DNA of 64,000 nt from Ruminococcus bovis (lineage in GTDB: Bacteria; Bacillota; Clostridia; Oscillospirales; Acutalibacteraceae): assembly GCF_005601135.1 (NCBI RefSeq), contig NZ_CP039381.1, positions 1,981,941 to 2,045,940 of the forward strand. The letters run 5' to 3'. The translations under genes were made by a program, and so were the position numbers. The notes beneath the pieces are model-generated. The model saw only the letters and a list, made by a program, of their open reading frames with translations, ran no database searches and was not told the origin of the DNA. Below are positions 1 through 8,931 of the stretch, in pieces (position 1 is the stretch's first letter; every line of letters starts with the position of its first letter).

Positions 1-2208
1 AAAGAGAAATATCCTCTTTATGTAGCAGAAAAGGACAACTACCCGGGAAGAATAGTTCTTGAAAAGAATTTTAGATCCAGAAAAGAAATCACAGATTCAG
101 TTAACTTTGTTTTTGACTCAATAATGTCTAAGGATTGTGGTGACATTGAATATAATGAGGAAGAAACTTTAGTTTGTGGTGCAACTTATAACGATACTGA
201 TGAAACCAAAGTTTCTCTAAATCTAATTGATATGGACTATGAAGAAGAAACCGATAAGTGTATTGTAGAGGCTGACTTTATAGCAAAAGAAATTTTCCGT
301 ATTAAAGCCCGGAGAAGTGTTTATGATAAAGGAGAGTTAAGACCTGCTAATGACGGCGACTTTGCAATCCTACTTAGAAGTGCAAATAAGTATGCCCATA
401 TTTATGTTAATAGATTGAAAATGTGGGGTATTCAAGCCACTTCAACAGTTAGCGAAAGTTTTCTACAAAATCGTGAAATTGTTATTATCACCAATCTACT
501 AAGAATTATTGATAACCCATTACAAGATATTCCTTTGCTTTCTGTTATGGCAAGTCCTCTTTATGGCTTTACAGGTGATGAACTTGCTTTAATGCGTACA
601 GAAGATAGGAAGAAAAGAATTTATAATTCACTAGTAACCTTTGCAGAAAATGGCAGTGAAAAGGCAAAAAGATTGCTTGATGACTTAGACAGATTTCGTA
701 CATATGCAGTAACAATGCCTGTTCATACTTTACTTGACAGAATTTTTGAAGAAACCTTCTATACTTCAATTTTTGATGGTGTGTCAGAAACAGATGTGCC
801 ATACAACAATATTCTTCTGTTTAAAGAATATGCAACAAATTATGAGTCAAGTGGCTACAAAGGACTATCAGCATTTGTAACTTATATTGATAACCTTGTT
901 AAGCAAGAAAGTGATTTAAATGCCAGTAAAACAGGTGAAGACAGTGACCTAAATGCAGTAAAAATTATGAGTATTCACGGTAGTAAAGGTCTTGAATTTC
1001 CATTTGTATTCTTAGCCAATACTACAAGAAAGTTTGTCAGCGACTCTAACGACAATGTGCTTATTCATAAGGATTTAGGTTTCTCACTAAAAGCTAAAGA
1101 TTATGAAAATTCAATCCGATACAACACCTTGCCAAAGGTTGCAACTTCTATTGAAATTAAGAACAGTGAAAAGGCTGAGGAATTAAGAGTCCTTTATGTT
1201 GCCCTAACAAGAGCAAGAGAAGAACTTCATATGATATGTACCGATAAGAATATGGCAAATTATATTAACAAGATGGGTGCATATATTTCAGATACTGAGA
1301 AGATTTCACCTTATGCAGTGTCTTCAGCTAACAAAATTTCTGATTGGTTAATTATGTGTGGTCTTATCCAAACAGATGGCAGTGAACTTAGGAAAATTGC
1401 AGATATTAATTATTTCTCTAAATTCAAACCTTGCCCTAAGTGGGATATAAATTATATTAAAGGTGTGAATAGTGAGGAAAAAGTTCAGGAAGAATGTGAA
1501 ACTACCACTACCCAAGATACAGAAGTAACTGATGATTATATTGATACTATTATCAAAGACAGAATTGAGTATAAGTACAAGAATGATGGTATCAATACTA
1601 TCCCAACAAAAGTTGCAGTATCTGATATTAGCCACAATATTTCTAAGGAAAGGTTTAAGAAAGTTCTTGCACGACCTGATTTTATGTCCGAAAAGTCAAT
1701 GACACCAACTGAAAGAGGTACAGCAGTACATTCAGCATTGCAGTATATTGACTTTAAAAATGCAAGAAATAACTTTGACAGTGAAATAGAAAGATTAATT
1801 TCTAAAGGCTTTATCACTAAAAGACAAGGTGAAGTACTTGACCGTAATAAACTACTAAACCTTGTAAATTCACCTTTAACAGATAGAATTGTAAATTCCG
1901 AAAAGGTATATCGTGAGTTTAAGTTCTATACAAAAATCTTAGCAAAAGATGCATTAGAAAATGTACCGGATAATTTCTCTGACCAAAAAATTATCCTACA
2001 AGGTGCAGTTGACTTAGCATTTGTAGAGGATAATTCACTAGTAATTGTTGACTACAAAACCGATAGAATTAAGGATGTCTCAGAACTAAAGGAACTGTAT
2101 TCTCAGCAACTTTTACTTTACAAAAATGCTATGGAACAGTGTACTCCATACAAAGTTTCTAAATGCATAATCTATTCAATCACCTTAGGTGATTTTGTAG
2201 AAGTGTAA
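1..2208 (+). CDS. addA: ATP-dependent helicase/nuclease subunit A (AddA), C-terminal part, 5' truncated by window edge
   Basis: This is the C-terminal ~735 residues of the AddA subunit of AddAB, which processes double-strand breaks for recombination. The reading frame is open from base 1, so the gene begins upstream; the ATG at 124 is internal. Visible UvrD-type helicase features are the LEKNFRS motif near residue 20, the stretch VKIMSIHGSKGLEFPFVF and the RVLYVALTRARE motif. The C-terminal RecB-like nuclease domain contains GAVDLAFVED and VDYKTDR, the usual metal-binding Asp and DYK residues. A hairpin terminator follows the stop. AddB would be expected upstream, outside the window. Family call is very secure; only the truncation limits it. 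Confidence 0.96.
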   Translation, partial: KEKYPLYVAEKDNYPGRIVLEKNFRSRKEITDSVNFVFDSIMSKDCGDIEYNEEETLVCGATYNDTDETKVSLNLIDMDYEEETDKCIVEADFIAKEIFRIKARRSVYDKGELRPANDGDFAILLRSANKYAHIYVNRLKMWGIQATSTVSESFLQNREIVIITNLLRIIDNPLQDIPLLSVMASPLYGFTGDELALMRTEDRKKRIYNSLVTFAENGSEKAKRLLDDLDRFRTYAVTMPVHTLLDRIFEETFYTSIFDGVSETDVPYNNILLFKEYATNYESSGYKGLSAFVTYIDNLVKQESDLNASKTGEDSDLNAVKIMSIHGSKGLEFPFVFLANTTRKFVSDSNDNVLIHKDLGFSLKAKDYENSIRYNTLPKVATSIEIKNSEKAEELRVLYVALTRAREELHMICTDKNMANYINKMGAYISDTEKISPYAVSSANKISDWLIMCGLIQTDGSELRKIADINYFSKFKPCPKWDINYIKGVNSEEKVQEECETTTTQDTEVTDDYIDTIIKDRIEYKYKNDGINTIPTKVAVSDISHNISKERFKKVLARPDFMSEKSMTPTERGTAVHSALQYIDFKNARNNFDSEIERLISKGFITKRQGEVLDRNKLLNLVNSPLTDRIVNSEKVYREFKFYTKILAKDALENVPDNFSDQKIILQGAVDLAFVEDNSLVIVDYKTDRIKDVSELKELYSQQLLLYKNAMEQCTPYKVSKCIIYSITLGDFVEV

Positions 2209-2232
2209 CTTGGCACAAATTGCAAAGATAAT

Positions 2233-2266
2233 GGCATACTATGATATGTAGTATGCCTTGCTTTTC
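2233..2266 (+). terminator. Intrinsic terminator after addA
   Basis: A perfect 9-bp stem, GGCATACTA / TAGTATGCC, with a 7-nt loop is followed by TTGCTTTT. It lies 25 bases after the addA stop. A TATAAT at 2270-2275 just beyond it could be the -10 of the next gene, but no good -35 is seen. Confidence 0.8.
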
Positions 2267-2304
2267 ATTTATAATGAAACCATCAAATAACGGAGGTTAT
2301 CATT

Positions 2305-3120
2305 ATGAGAAAAGTAGCTTTAGTAACAGGAGCATCAAGTGGCATAGGCAAAATGATTGCAAGAGATTTGCAAAGTATCGGATTTAAAGTTTATGCCGGT
2401 GCAAGAAGAACTGAAAAAATGAATGATTTAAAAGAAATTGGCATCACACCCATTTCACTTGATTTAACAGAAGACAATTCAATTGTCAGTTGTGTTAATA
2501 CAATACTTTCTAAAGAAAGTACAATTGATGTACTTGTTAATAATGCAGGTTATGGTTCTTATGGTGCTATTGAAGATGTACCTATTAGTGAGGGTAAAAG
2601 ACAGTTTGAAGTAAATCTATTTGGTATGGCAAGACTTATTCAACTTGTTACACCATCAATGAGAAAAAATCATTACGGCAAAATTATTAATATTTCCTCA
2701 ATGGGTGGTAAGATATGGACAAAATTCGGTGGTTGGTATCATGCAACTAAATATGCAGTTGAGGGTTTATCTGATTGCCTTAGAATGGAACTAAAGCCTT
2801 TTGGTATTGATGTAGTTGTTGTTGAGCCGGGTGGAATCAAGACTGATTGGGGCATTATAGCAGCCAATAATTTAAAGAAAACTTCAGCCAAAGGTGCATA
2901 TGCAGAAATGGCTAATAAAGCTTCCGTTGGTATGATTAAAAATTATTCCGGTAATATGCTTTCAAAACCTGAATTGATTGCAAAAACAGTTCGTAAAGCA
3001 GTAACAAAACGCAAACCAAGAACAAGATACCTTGTTGGTTTTGGTGCAAAACCAATGGTATGGACACATAAAATTTTTGGTGACAGAATGTTTGATTGGG
3101 TTATTAAACATTTTAGTTAA
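2305..3120 (+). CDS. SDR family NAD(P)-dependent oxidoreductase
   Basis: A 271-residue classical short-chain dehydrogenase. The cofactor-binding motif TGASSGIG is at residues ~8-15, NNAG follows the fourth strand, and the catalytic Ser and YHATK (YxxxK) lie in the middle. Length is typical for the family. The substrate cannot be read from the sequence; the C-terminal part resembles SDRs annotated as oxidoreductases of lipid or steroid-like substrates, but that is weak. The start is set by GGAGGT 7 bases upstream of the ATG. An AraC-type regulator follows 29 bases downstream, so the two are probably one transcript. Confidence 0.9.
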   Translation: MRKVALVTGASSGIGKMIARDLQSIGFKVYAGARRTEKMNDLKEIGITPISLDLTEDNSIVSCVNTILSKESTIDVLVNNAGYGSYGAIEDVPISEGKRQFEVNLFGMARLIQLVTPSMRKNHYGKIINISSMGGKIWTKFGGWYHATKYAVEGLSDCLRMELKPFGIDVVVVEPGGIKTDWGIIAANNLKKTSAKGAYAEMANKASVGMIKNYSGNMLSKPELIAKTVRKAVTKRKPRTRYLVGFGAKPMVWTHKIFGDRMFDWVIKHFS

Positions 3121-3149
3121 TCTGAATTAGTATTATTAAGGAGATAAAG

Positions 3150-4136
3150 GTGAAACATTTTTTAATTGATAAGAACTATGGCACATATCTTACAAATATG
3201 GGAATGTCTGTTGATGAAGTCTTAAGAAAAGCTATACTGCCTCAAGACTTGTTTTCCAGACAATCACCAAGTTTAACAGCAGAAGAGTATTTCCGTTTTA
3301 TGAATGCCATAGATGTTCTTTCTGAAAATCCTAAAACACCAATTATTTTGGCATCAGCAGAGGGAATAGAAACCTTTTCACCACCTATTTTTGCTTCCTA
3401 TTGTAGCAAGAATTCCTTAGCTTGTGTTAAACGATTAGCTCAGTATAAACCGTTAATCGGTGCTTTGATATATAATGTTGAAGAAAATGAGAATGAAGTA
3501 ACAGTAGAAATTTTATCTTCTGATAAAGAATTAAAATTACCTGAAATATTAATCGGTATAGAGTTTGTATTTATCACTCACCTAATTCGTAAAGCAACTA
3601 AAGAAAATATAATTCCTATCAAAGTAACAACAACTGAGAAATTCCATAATAATTCTTATGAAGAATTTATCGGTACTCCTATTGTCATTACAGACAGAAA
3701 CACTATTACTTTTTCTAAGGAAGATGCACCAAAACCTTTTATCAGTTATAACGAGTCTATGTGGGAATTTTTTGAACCGGAATTAAGACGCAGACTTTCA
3801 ATGATGGAAACTGATGATACTTATTCTGCCAAAGTTCGTAGTGCATTAATGGAGTTACTTCCAACAGGTGAATGTACTATTGATGATGTAGCTAGGAAAC
3901 TAGGTTACAGTAAGCGTACATTGCAACGAAATCTCCAAAAAGAAGAAACATCATTCCAAAAGCAACTTAACCATACAAGGGAATTACTTGCCAAAACTTA
4001 CTTGGCTAATACTGATATGACAACAGAAGATATTGCATTTTTACTTGGTTATCAAGAAATCACTTCATTTATTAGAGCCTTTACAGTATGGACAGGTAAA
4101 ACCGTCAGTGAATATAGGTTAGAGAATAAAGTATAA
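3150..4136 (+). CDS. AraC family transcriptional regulator with arabinose-binding-like N-terminal domain
   Basis: A 328-residue one-component regulator. The first ~190 residues match the ligand-binding domain seen in OruR/ArgR-like AraC proteins (Arabinose_bd, PF12625 type). The last ~100 residues are the double helix-turn-helix domain, with IDDVARKLGYSKRTLQRNLQ as the first HTH and MTTEDIAFLLGYQEITSFIRAF as the second, split here into their core positions. The start is GTG, chosen because AAGGAG lies 6 bases before it and the domain begins directly after. It follows the SDR gene closely and may control it. The ligand is unknown. Confidence 0.9.
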   Translation: MKHFLIDKNYGTYLTNMGMSVDEVLRKAILPQDLFSRQSPSLTAEEYFRFMNAIDVLSENPKTPIILASAEGIETFSPPIFASYCSKNSLACVKRLAQYKPLIGALIYNVEENENEVTVEILSSDKELKLPEILIGIEFVFITHLIRKATKENIIPIKVTTTEKFHNNSYEEFIGTPIVITDRNTITFSKEDAPKPFISYNESMWEFFEPELRRRLSMMETDDTYSAKVRSALMELLPTGECTIDDVARKLGYSKRTLQRNLQKEETSFQKQLNHTRELLAKTYLANTDMTTEDIAFLLGYQEITSFIRAFTVWTGKTVSEYRLENKV

Positions 4137-4144
4137 ACTCTATT

Positions 4145-4172
4145 TTGCAAAATTACCTTTATGTGATATAAT
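4145..4172 (+). promoter_or_regulatory. Sigma-A promoter for the flavoprotein gene
   Basis: TTGCAA (4145-4150), a 16-bp spacer, then TATAAT (4167-4172) preceded by TG one base upstream (extended -10). It lies 28 bases before the ATG at 4201. Confidence 0.75.
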
Positions 4173-4200
4173 TTAGGTAGTTTATATTCAAGGTGATTTT

Positions 4201-4740
4201 ATGAGTAAAATTCTTATTTTAGTAGGTAGCGTCAGGAAAAACGGCAATACAGAACTTTTAGCAAATGCCTTTAAACAAGGTGCAGAAAAGCACAATTCTG
4301 TGGAAATTATTTCAGTAGCAGACTACAAAATTAATCCTTGTGTAGGTTGTGAATATTGCCAAAACAGTGATGGTAATGTTTGTGCACAAAATGATGATAT
4401 GAAAATTATCTACGAAAAATTGAAAGAATGTGACACATTAGTAATTGCTTCTCCTGTGTATTTTTACGGAATTTCTGCACAACTGAAAGCACTTATTGAC
4501 AGACTACATACTCCAATGAGAAATACTTTTTCTGTTAAGAATATGGCTTTGCTTTTAGTTGCCGGTGCATCACTTCCACAAGTTTTTGACTCAATCCTAG
4601 TTCAGTATAGCCTTGTGCTTAGTTACTTTAAACTTAATGACTTAGGCAAAGTCCTAGTAACAGATGTTAGACAGAAAGGTGCAATCAAAGAAAATAAATC
4701 CCTACTTGATGCATATAACTTAGGAATGTCAATAAAGTGA
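4201..4740 (+). CDS. Flavodoxin family protein / NADPH-dependent FMN reductase with Cys motif
   Basis: A 179-residue flavodoxin-fold protein. The N-terminal phosphate-binding loop is GSVRKNGNTE. The segment CVGCEYCQNSDGNVC, followed by NDDM, matches the iron-sulfur flavoprotein/multimeric flavodoxin group in which clustered cysteines may bind a metal or FeS centre. ASPVYFYGISAQLKALIDR is the second FMN-contacting loop of the family. It probably passes electrons from NAD(P)H or ferredoxin; the partner is not identifiable. GGTGA 4 bases before ATG sets the start, and it has its own promoter. A bidirectional-looking terminator is found ~180 bases downstream. Confidence 0.88.
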   Translation: MSKILILVGSVRKNGNTELLANAFKQGAEKHNSVEIISVADYKINPCVGCEYCQNSDGNVCAQNDDMKIIYEKLKECDTLVIASPVYFYGISAQLKALIDRLHTPMRNTFSVKNMALLLVAGASLPQVFDSILVQYSLVLSYFKLNDLGKVLVTDVRQKGAIKENKSLLDAYNLGMSIK

Positions 4741-4922
4741 TTGTGTAATTGCTCTATTTTTTAGTGTGCTTAATTGTGTGGTGCGATTGATTGTTGTAGT
4801 TATGTTATGTATCAGTAGTTACTAATTTCATAAGAATAAGATTTAGCCAATATAAAGCATAAAATATACGATTGTTTACAACCGATTAAAAATAAAAGTA
4901 TTAAAACAAAATATTAAAACAA

Positions 4923-4945
4923 AAAGCTCCCAATCGGGAGCTTTT
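4923..4945 (+). terminator. Intrinsic terminator (probably bidirectional)
   Basis: AAAGCTCCC / GGGAGCTTT stem with a 4-nt AATC loop, with A residues before and TTTTC after. It can end the flavoprotein transcript on + and any read-through from the - strand genes. Confidence 0.8.
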
Positions 4946-5141
4946 CTCTTTATGTTATGAATTAGTTTTTAAATTAAATTTTGTGTTAAGGCTAGTTAGA
5001 TAAATTAGGGTTTTTCAATTTTGTATGTGCGTACAGGTAAATTTGTTTTTAGTATTGTGCTTGTAAAAGAGTTTATTTTTTATTGAGTGTAAAGGAAAAT
5101 TCATAGTGAGAATACTTACCTAAAATCATATTATACTCTGA

Positions 5142-5306
5142 CTCACAGGTGTAGGGTCCAACATTGTTGGACCGAGCAAATCAACCTTTATAAAGGTATT
5201 ATGTCCTGTGTAGCAAGTGGTAATTTCTGGTTTCTACATAGGACTAAGTTACATAAAACATTTTACTATTAAACGGGCGAACAATGTTCGCCCCTACATC
5301 TGTGAG
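5142..5306. repeat. MITE-like / palindromic repeat element with terminal inverted repeats
   Basis: The ends are CTCACAGGTGTAGGG (5142-5156) and its near inverse complement at 5292-5306, with one mismatch. Just inside each end is a perfect 8-bp stem with a 3-nt loop: GGTCCAAC-ATT-GTTGGACC (5155-5173) and GGGCGAAC-AAT-GTTCGCCC (5275-5293). The two hairpins differ at two stem positions, and both changes are compensated. Inside are the palindrome ACCTTTATAAAGGT (5184-5197) and a third inverted pair, GTCCTGTGTA / TACATAGGAC (5203-5212 / 5235-5244). There is no ORF. GGGCGAACATTGTTCGCCC-type repeats are common in Clostridia, from general knowledge. A non-autonomous mobile element is the best reading. 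Confidence 0.7.
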
Positions 5307-5353
5307 CCATAAATTTATATCATTGATTTATAATTTACAACAAAAAATATAAA

Positions 5354-6949
5354 TCACCTATTCAATTTTTCAATGATTTTTTCTGCACATTTAATACCGT
5401 CAACACCGGCAGAAACAATACCACCTGCATAACCTGCACCTTCACCACAAGGATAAAGCCCCTCTACGCTAACACTTTCAAGGCTTTCTCTGTCACGAAG
5501 AATTCTAATAGGTGATGAACTTCTTGACTCAACACCGGTTAGTAATGCATCATTGTCAGCAAAGCCTTTAAGCCTTTTATCCATTTGTATAATACCACTT
5601 CTCATAGAATTAGTGATAAATTCCGGTAACACATCATACATTTTACAGAACTTTGTACCGATTTTATATGATGGCAACACCTCACCAAAGCTGTCACTAA
5701 CTTTATTGTTGAGAAAGTCCCCAACCTTTTGTACAGGTGCTTTGTAATCACTGCCACCAACTAAAAATGCCTTTCTCTCAATTTCTTCTTGAAAGTACAT
5801 TCCTGACAGTACATCATCACCAAAGTCATTAGGATTGACCCCAACAAGTAGGGCAGAGTTAGAATTCACTTCATCTCTTGCATAATAACTCATACCGTTA
5901 GTAACAACAGTTTCTTCTGTACTTTGAGCCGGTACAACCAAACCACCGGGACACATACAAAATGTATAAACACCTCTGCCGTTTTCAAGGTGACTGTTTA
6001 GCTTATATACTGATGGTGTCAGTTTTTTGCATTTTGCAAATTCACCATATTGTGCAATGTCAATTTTTTCTTGTAAATGTTCAATTCTTGCACCTACTGC
6101 AAAGGGTTTTGCCTCAATAGAAAGGTTCATATCCTTAATCATCCTAAAGGTATCTCTAGCCGAATGACCGATTGCAAGAATAATATTGTCACAAAAAATC
6201 TCTTTTTCTTGACCATCACTTGTAGCAATAATTGACTTAACTTTGTTGTCTTTAAGATTAATTCTATTTAAGCAAGTGCCAAATAAAACAGTGCCACCAA
6301 GTGACTTAATTTCTTCTCTAATGTTTTTAATAGTAGGCTTTAACTTGTCAGTACCAATGTGAGGTTTAGCATTGTACATAATGTCTTTAGGTGCACCATG
6401 ACTGACAAATTCTTCAAATAACTTTCTAACTCTCTTGTCCTTAGTACCGGTAGTTAACTTACCGTCAGAAAAAGCACCTGCACCACCTTCACCAAATTGA
6501 ACATTAGAATTAGTGTTTAACTTGCCACCATTCCAAAATGTATCAACATCACTTGTCCTAGTGTCAATGTCCATACCTCTTTCAATGAGAGTTACTTTAG
6601 CACCTGACCTTGCAAGTATTAAACTTGCAAATAATCCGGCAGGTCCTGCTCCAACAACAACTGTGTTGCTACTGTTATTTTTACAAATAGGTTGCTCATA
6701 TTTGTAGATTTTACTTTCAGAAACCTTTTTGCTTTTTGTTCTCTTTAGTGTGGAATTTTCATTCTTAACCTTAACATCAACAGTAGCCAAGAAGTGAACA
6801 TCACTTTTCTTTCTGGCATCAATAGATAACTTGAAAAGTTCATAGCTAACTATTTCATCTTTTTTGCAGTTAAGTTCCTTAACTATTTTCTTAATTAGTT
6901 CATCTTCCTTGTAATTAGGAGATAGTCGTAAATTATTTATTCTTATCAT
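5354..6949 (-). CDS. FAD-dependent oxidoreductase of the COG2509 family
   Basis: A 531-residue uncharacterised FAD-dependent dehydrogenase. A small N-terminal domain (~95 residues, starting MIRINNLRLSPN) precedes the Rossmann FAD loop VVVGAGPAGLFASLILARSG. Later conserved segments are GEGGAGAFSDGKL and, at the end, GLYPCGEGAGYAGGIVSAG. The family is conserved in Firmicutes, but its substrate is unknown to me. I chose the start at 6949 over the longer frame because it gives ATGA overlap with the preceding gene's stop and begins at the family's usual N terminus. It is translationally coupled to the flavoprotein upstream. A role with radical-SAM or FeS proteins is possible but not shown. Confidence 0.88.
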   Translation of the reverse strand: MIRINNLRLSPNYKEDELIKKIVKELNCKKDEIVSYELFKLSIDARKKSDVHFLATVDVKVKNENSTLKRTKSKKVSESKIYKYEQPICKNNSSNTVVVGAGPAGLFASLILARSGAKVTLIERGMDIDTRTSDVDTFWNGGKLNTNSNVQFGEGGAGAFSDGKLTTGTKDKRVRKLFEEFVSHGAPKDIMYNAKPHIGTDKLKPTIKNIREEIKSLGGTVLFGTCLNRINLKDNKVKSIIATSDGQEKEIFCDNIILAIGHSARDTFRMIKDMNLSIEAKPFAVGARIEHLQEKIDIAQYGEFAKCKKLTPSVYKLNSHLENGRGVYTFCMCPGGLVVPAQSTEETVVTNGMSYYARDEVNSNSALLVGVNPNDFGDDVLSGMYFQEEIERKAFLVGGSDYKAPVQKVGDFLNNKVSDSFGEVLPSYKIGTKFCKMYDVLPEFITNSMRSGIIQMDKRLKGFADNDALLTGVESRSSSPIRILRDRESLESVSVEGLYPCGEGAGYAGGIVSAGVDGIKCAEKIIEKLNR

Positions 6950-8139
6950 TCTAAAGCACCGGCTTTCATTCCTGAGGCAAAAGCAAATTGTAAATTGTAT
7001 CCACCACAAATGCCATCAATGTCAATAATCTCACCACAAAAATATAGGTTAGGAATATATAGACTTTCCAAAGTATTAGTGTTGATTTCTTTACCTGATA
7101 CACCACCACAAGTAACCTGACTTTTTGAGTAGTCATTTTTACCGGTAGTAACAAAGTCAAATTCATTTATAAGTCTTGCAAGATTTTCAATTTCTTTGTT
7201 TGATATATCATTACACTTTCTGTTGAAAGAACCCATTTTTCCAACCTTTAATAATGCAACAGAAAGTTTATTGTTAAACATACCAAGGAAAAAGTCCTCA
7301 ATACTGTTGTCTTTAAATAAAGTTCTTCTTTCTTTTAAAATATCAATAATTTCATTTTTACTGTAGTCAGGCATTAAGGAAACTCTTACTGTATCATAGT
7401 CAAGATAACTAAGATTAAATGCACAAATACCTGAAATACTTTCACCTGTAAACTGAATTTCACCACTATCACTTTTAACTACTTTACCTTTTTTCATAAC
7501 AGATACTTTGCCGTCAGCCCTAACACCTTTGATAGTTTTTAGAATATCAGACTTTACATTAATAGGGCAAAGTGCAGGTTTTAGCTTGGTAATAGTGTGG
7601 CCTAAGTTTTCTACAAGTGAATACATACTACCGTCACTACCAAGGTTAGGACTGCTTTTGCCACCTGTAGCAATAATTAATTTGTCACAACTGAATTTAT
7701 ATAGATTAGTCTTAATTTCAAAGGTTTCACCAACTGAAATATCAGTTACCCTACAGTCTGTATAAACCTCAATATCCTCTTGATAAAGTCTGTTTCTAAG
7801 AATATCCAAAACTGCTGAGGCTTGTTTACATTTGGGATAAACTCTGCCACAATTATCTGCAAAGGTATATAAACCCATACTGTTAAAATAATTTACTATA
7901 TATTTAGGAGAATATTCAGAAAATAAATTTTTAATCCCATAGCTAAAGCTACCGTGATAATCTTTGATTTTAGCACCTATATTTGTCATATTGCATTTAC
8001 CGTTACCTGTAGCTAAAATTTTCTTGCCGATTCTACTTTCCTTTTCAATAATGGCAACATTTTCGTATTGCTTTTTAGCTTCAATAGCTGCTACAATACC
8101 TGATGCACCACCACCGATTATTACAACATCATACTTCAT
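6946..8139 (-). CDS. NAD(P)/FAD-dependent oxidoreductase, HI0933/YhiN family
   Basis: A 397-residue flavoprotein. The N terminus MKYDVVIIGGGASGIVAAIE is the dinucleotide-binding fold, followed by GKKILATGNGKCNMTN, which is a signature of the HI0933 family. The C terminus has LYFCGEIIDIDGICGGYNLQ, typical of its FAD-binding end. The family is widespread but biochemically undefined. The start is set at 8139: AGGA lies 7 bases upstream, whereas the longer frame would begin inside the upstream terminator. The stop overlaps the next gene by 4 bases, making a two-gene flavoprotein operon. Confidence 0.9.
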   Translation of the reverse strand: MKYDVVIIGGGASGIVAAIEAKKQYENVAIIEKESRIGKKILATGNGKCNMTNIGAKIKDYHGSFSYGIKNLFSEYSPKYIVNYFNSMGLYTFADNCGRVYPKCKQASAVLDILRNRLYQEDIEVYTDCRVTDISVGETFEIKTNLYKFSCDKLIIATGGKSSPNLGSDGSMYSLVENLGHTITKLKPALCPINVKSDILKTIKGVRADGKVSVMKKGKVVKSDSGEIQFTGESISGICAFNLSYLDYDTVRVSLMPDYSKNEIIDILKERRTLFKDNSIEDFFLGMFNNKLSVALLKVGKMGSFNRKCNDISNKEIENLARLINEFDFVTTGKNDYSKSQVTCGGVSGKEINTNTLESLYIPNLYFCGEIIDIDGICGGYNLQFAFASGMKAGALE

Positions 8140-8149
8140 ATATTTCCTC

Positions 8150-8181
8150 ATAAAAAACAATAGTGGGATTGCTCCCACTAT
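8150..8181 (-). terminator. Intrinsic terminator after the small exporter gene
   Basis: On the minus strand ATAGTGGGA / TCCCACTAT form a perfect 9-bp stem with a 4-nt loop, followed by TTGTTTTTTA. It ends the 8201-8806 transcript. It also sits ~10 bases upstream of the next minus-strand gene, so that gene needs read-through or a promoter upstream. Confidence 0.75.
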
Positions 8182-8200
8182 CTAAAATTTTAATATAATT

Positions 8201-8806
8201 TTATTTTGCCTTTTTCTTCTTTAGAATATGTCTTACAACAAAGATACCAATTACTACTGCAACAATACCACAAAGAGCAGCTACAACAACACTTGATGGA
8301 ATGTTAAATGTTGTTACAATCCAAGGAATACCGTAAGTGATAATTGTCATAATAGTTGCTGACATACATAGTCCCAAAATAGTAGCAATAAATGTTTGCT
8401 TTAAACTAAAATTAAATAAACCGGCTACAAGACCACCTGTCCAAGCACCTGTTACAGGAAGTGGAATACCGATAAATACTGTAAGACCGAAGGTTTTGTA
8501 CTTCATAATTTTTGGAGCACTTGTGTTTGCTTTATTCTCTAGGAAGTCAACAAACTTAACAACAGGACTTAACTTAGTTTTTCTCAAGAACTTTAGTAGC
8601 TTTTCAATAAACAGTACTACGAATGGGATTGGTAAGAAGTTACCAATAATGCAAATTGGCAATGCTTGCCATAGTGGTACTTTACATAGAGCAGCAGCAA
8701 TCAGTCCACCACGAAGTTCCAAAATAGGAAACAATGATACTAAGAAACAGAACAACTGTCCGTTCATATGTAGCGTATCGTTTAACATATTAATAAATGA
8801 TTCCAT
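8201..8806 (-). CDS. Small multidrug export protein family (COG2426) membrane protein
   Basis: A 201-residue integral membrane protein of the Sm_multidrug_ex family (PF06695). Recognisable family pieces are FPILELRGGLIAAALCKVPL near residue 25, the loop IPLPVTGAWTGGLVAG in the middle, and several hydrophobic spans ending in a basic KKKKAK tail. The transport role is assumed from the family name and has little experimental support. GGAGA lies upstream of the ATG. It is divergently arranged with vanZ across a 125-bp gap. Confidence 0.85.
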   Translation of the reverse strand: MESFINMLNDTLHMNGQLFCFLVSLFPILELRGGLIAAALCKVPLWQALPICIIGNFLPIPFVVLFIEKLLKFLRKTKLSPVVKFVDFLENKANTSAPKIMKYKTFGLTVFIGIPLPVTGAWTGGLVAGLFNFSLKQTFIATILGLCMSATIMTIITYGIPWIVTTFNIPSSVVVAALCGIVAVVIGIFVVRHILKKKKAK

Positions 8807-8876
8807 AACATTCTCCTATCGGTCATTATTACTAAAATATTATATATTAATTTATTCAATTTATCAATAGATTTCG

Positions 8877-8905
8877 TTGACTTTCTTGTTAAATCTTTGT
8901 AAAAT
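8877..8905 (+). promoter_or_regulatory. Sigma-A promoter for vanZ-MATE
   Basis: TTGACT (8877-8882), 17-bp spacer, TAAAAT (8900-8905). It lies 27 bases before the chosen vanZ start at 8932. Confidence 0.75.
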
Positions 8906-8931
8906 AATAGTGTATTGTGAAGGAGTGTGCT

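Larger units (their letters stand above)
4741..5353. other. 613-bp non-coding stretch between converging transcripts
   Basis: No credible ORF or RNA gene was seen. It holds a strong hairpin terminator (4923-4945) and a 165-bp element with terminal inverted repeats (5142-5306). A short direct repeat ATTAAAACAAA occurs just before the terminator. The remaining sequence is AT-rich and featureless to me. Confidence 0.6.

Noticed and set aside
8337..8870. 177-codon + strand ORF opposite the small exporter gene
   Set aside because: It mirrors a well-supported minus-strand membrane protein, has no SD and matches no family I recognise.
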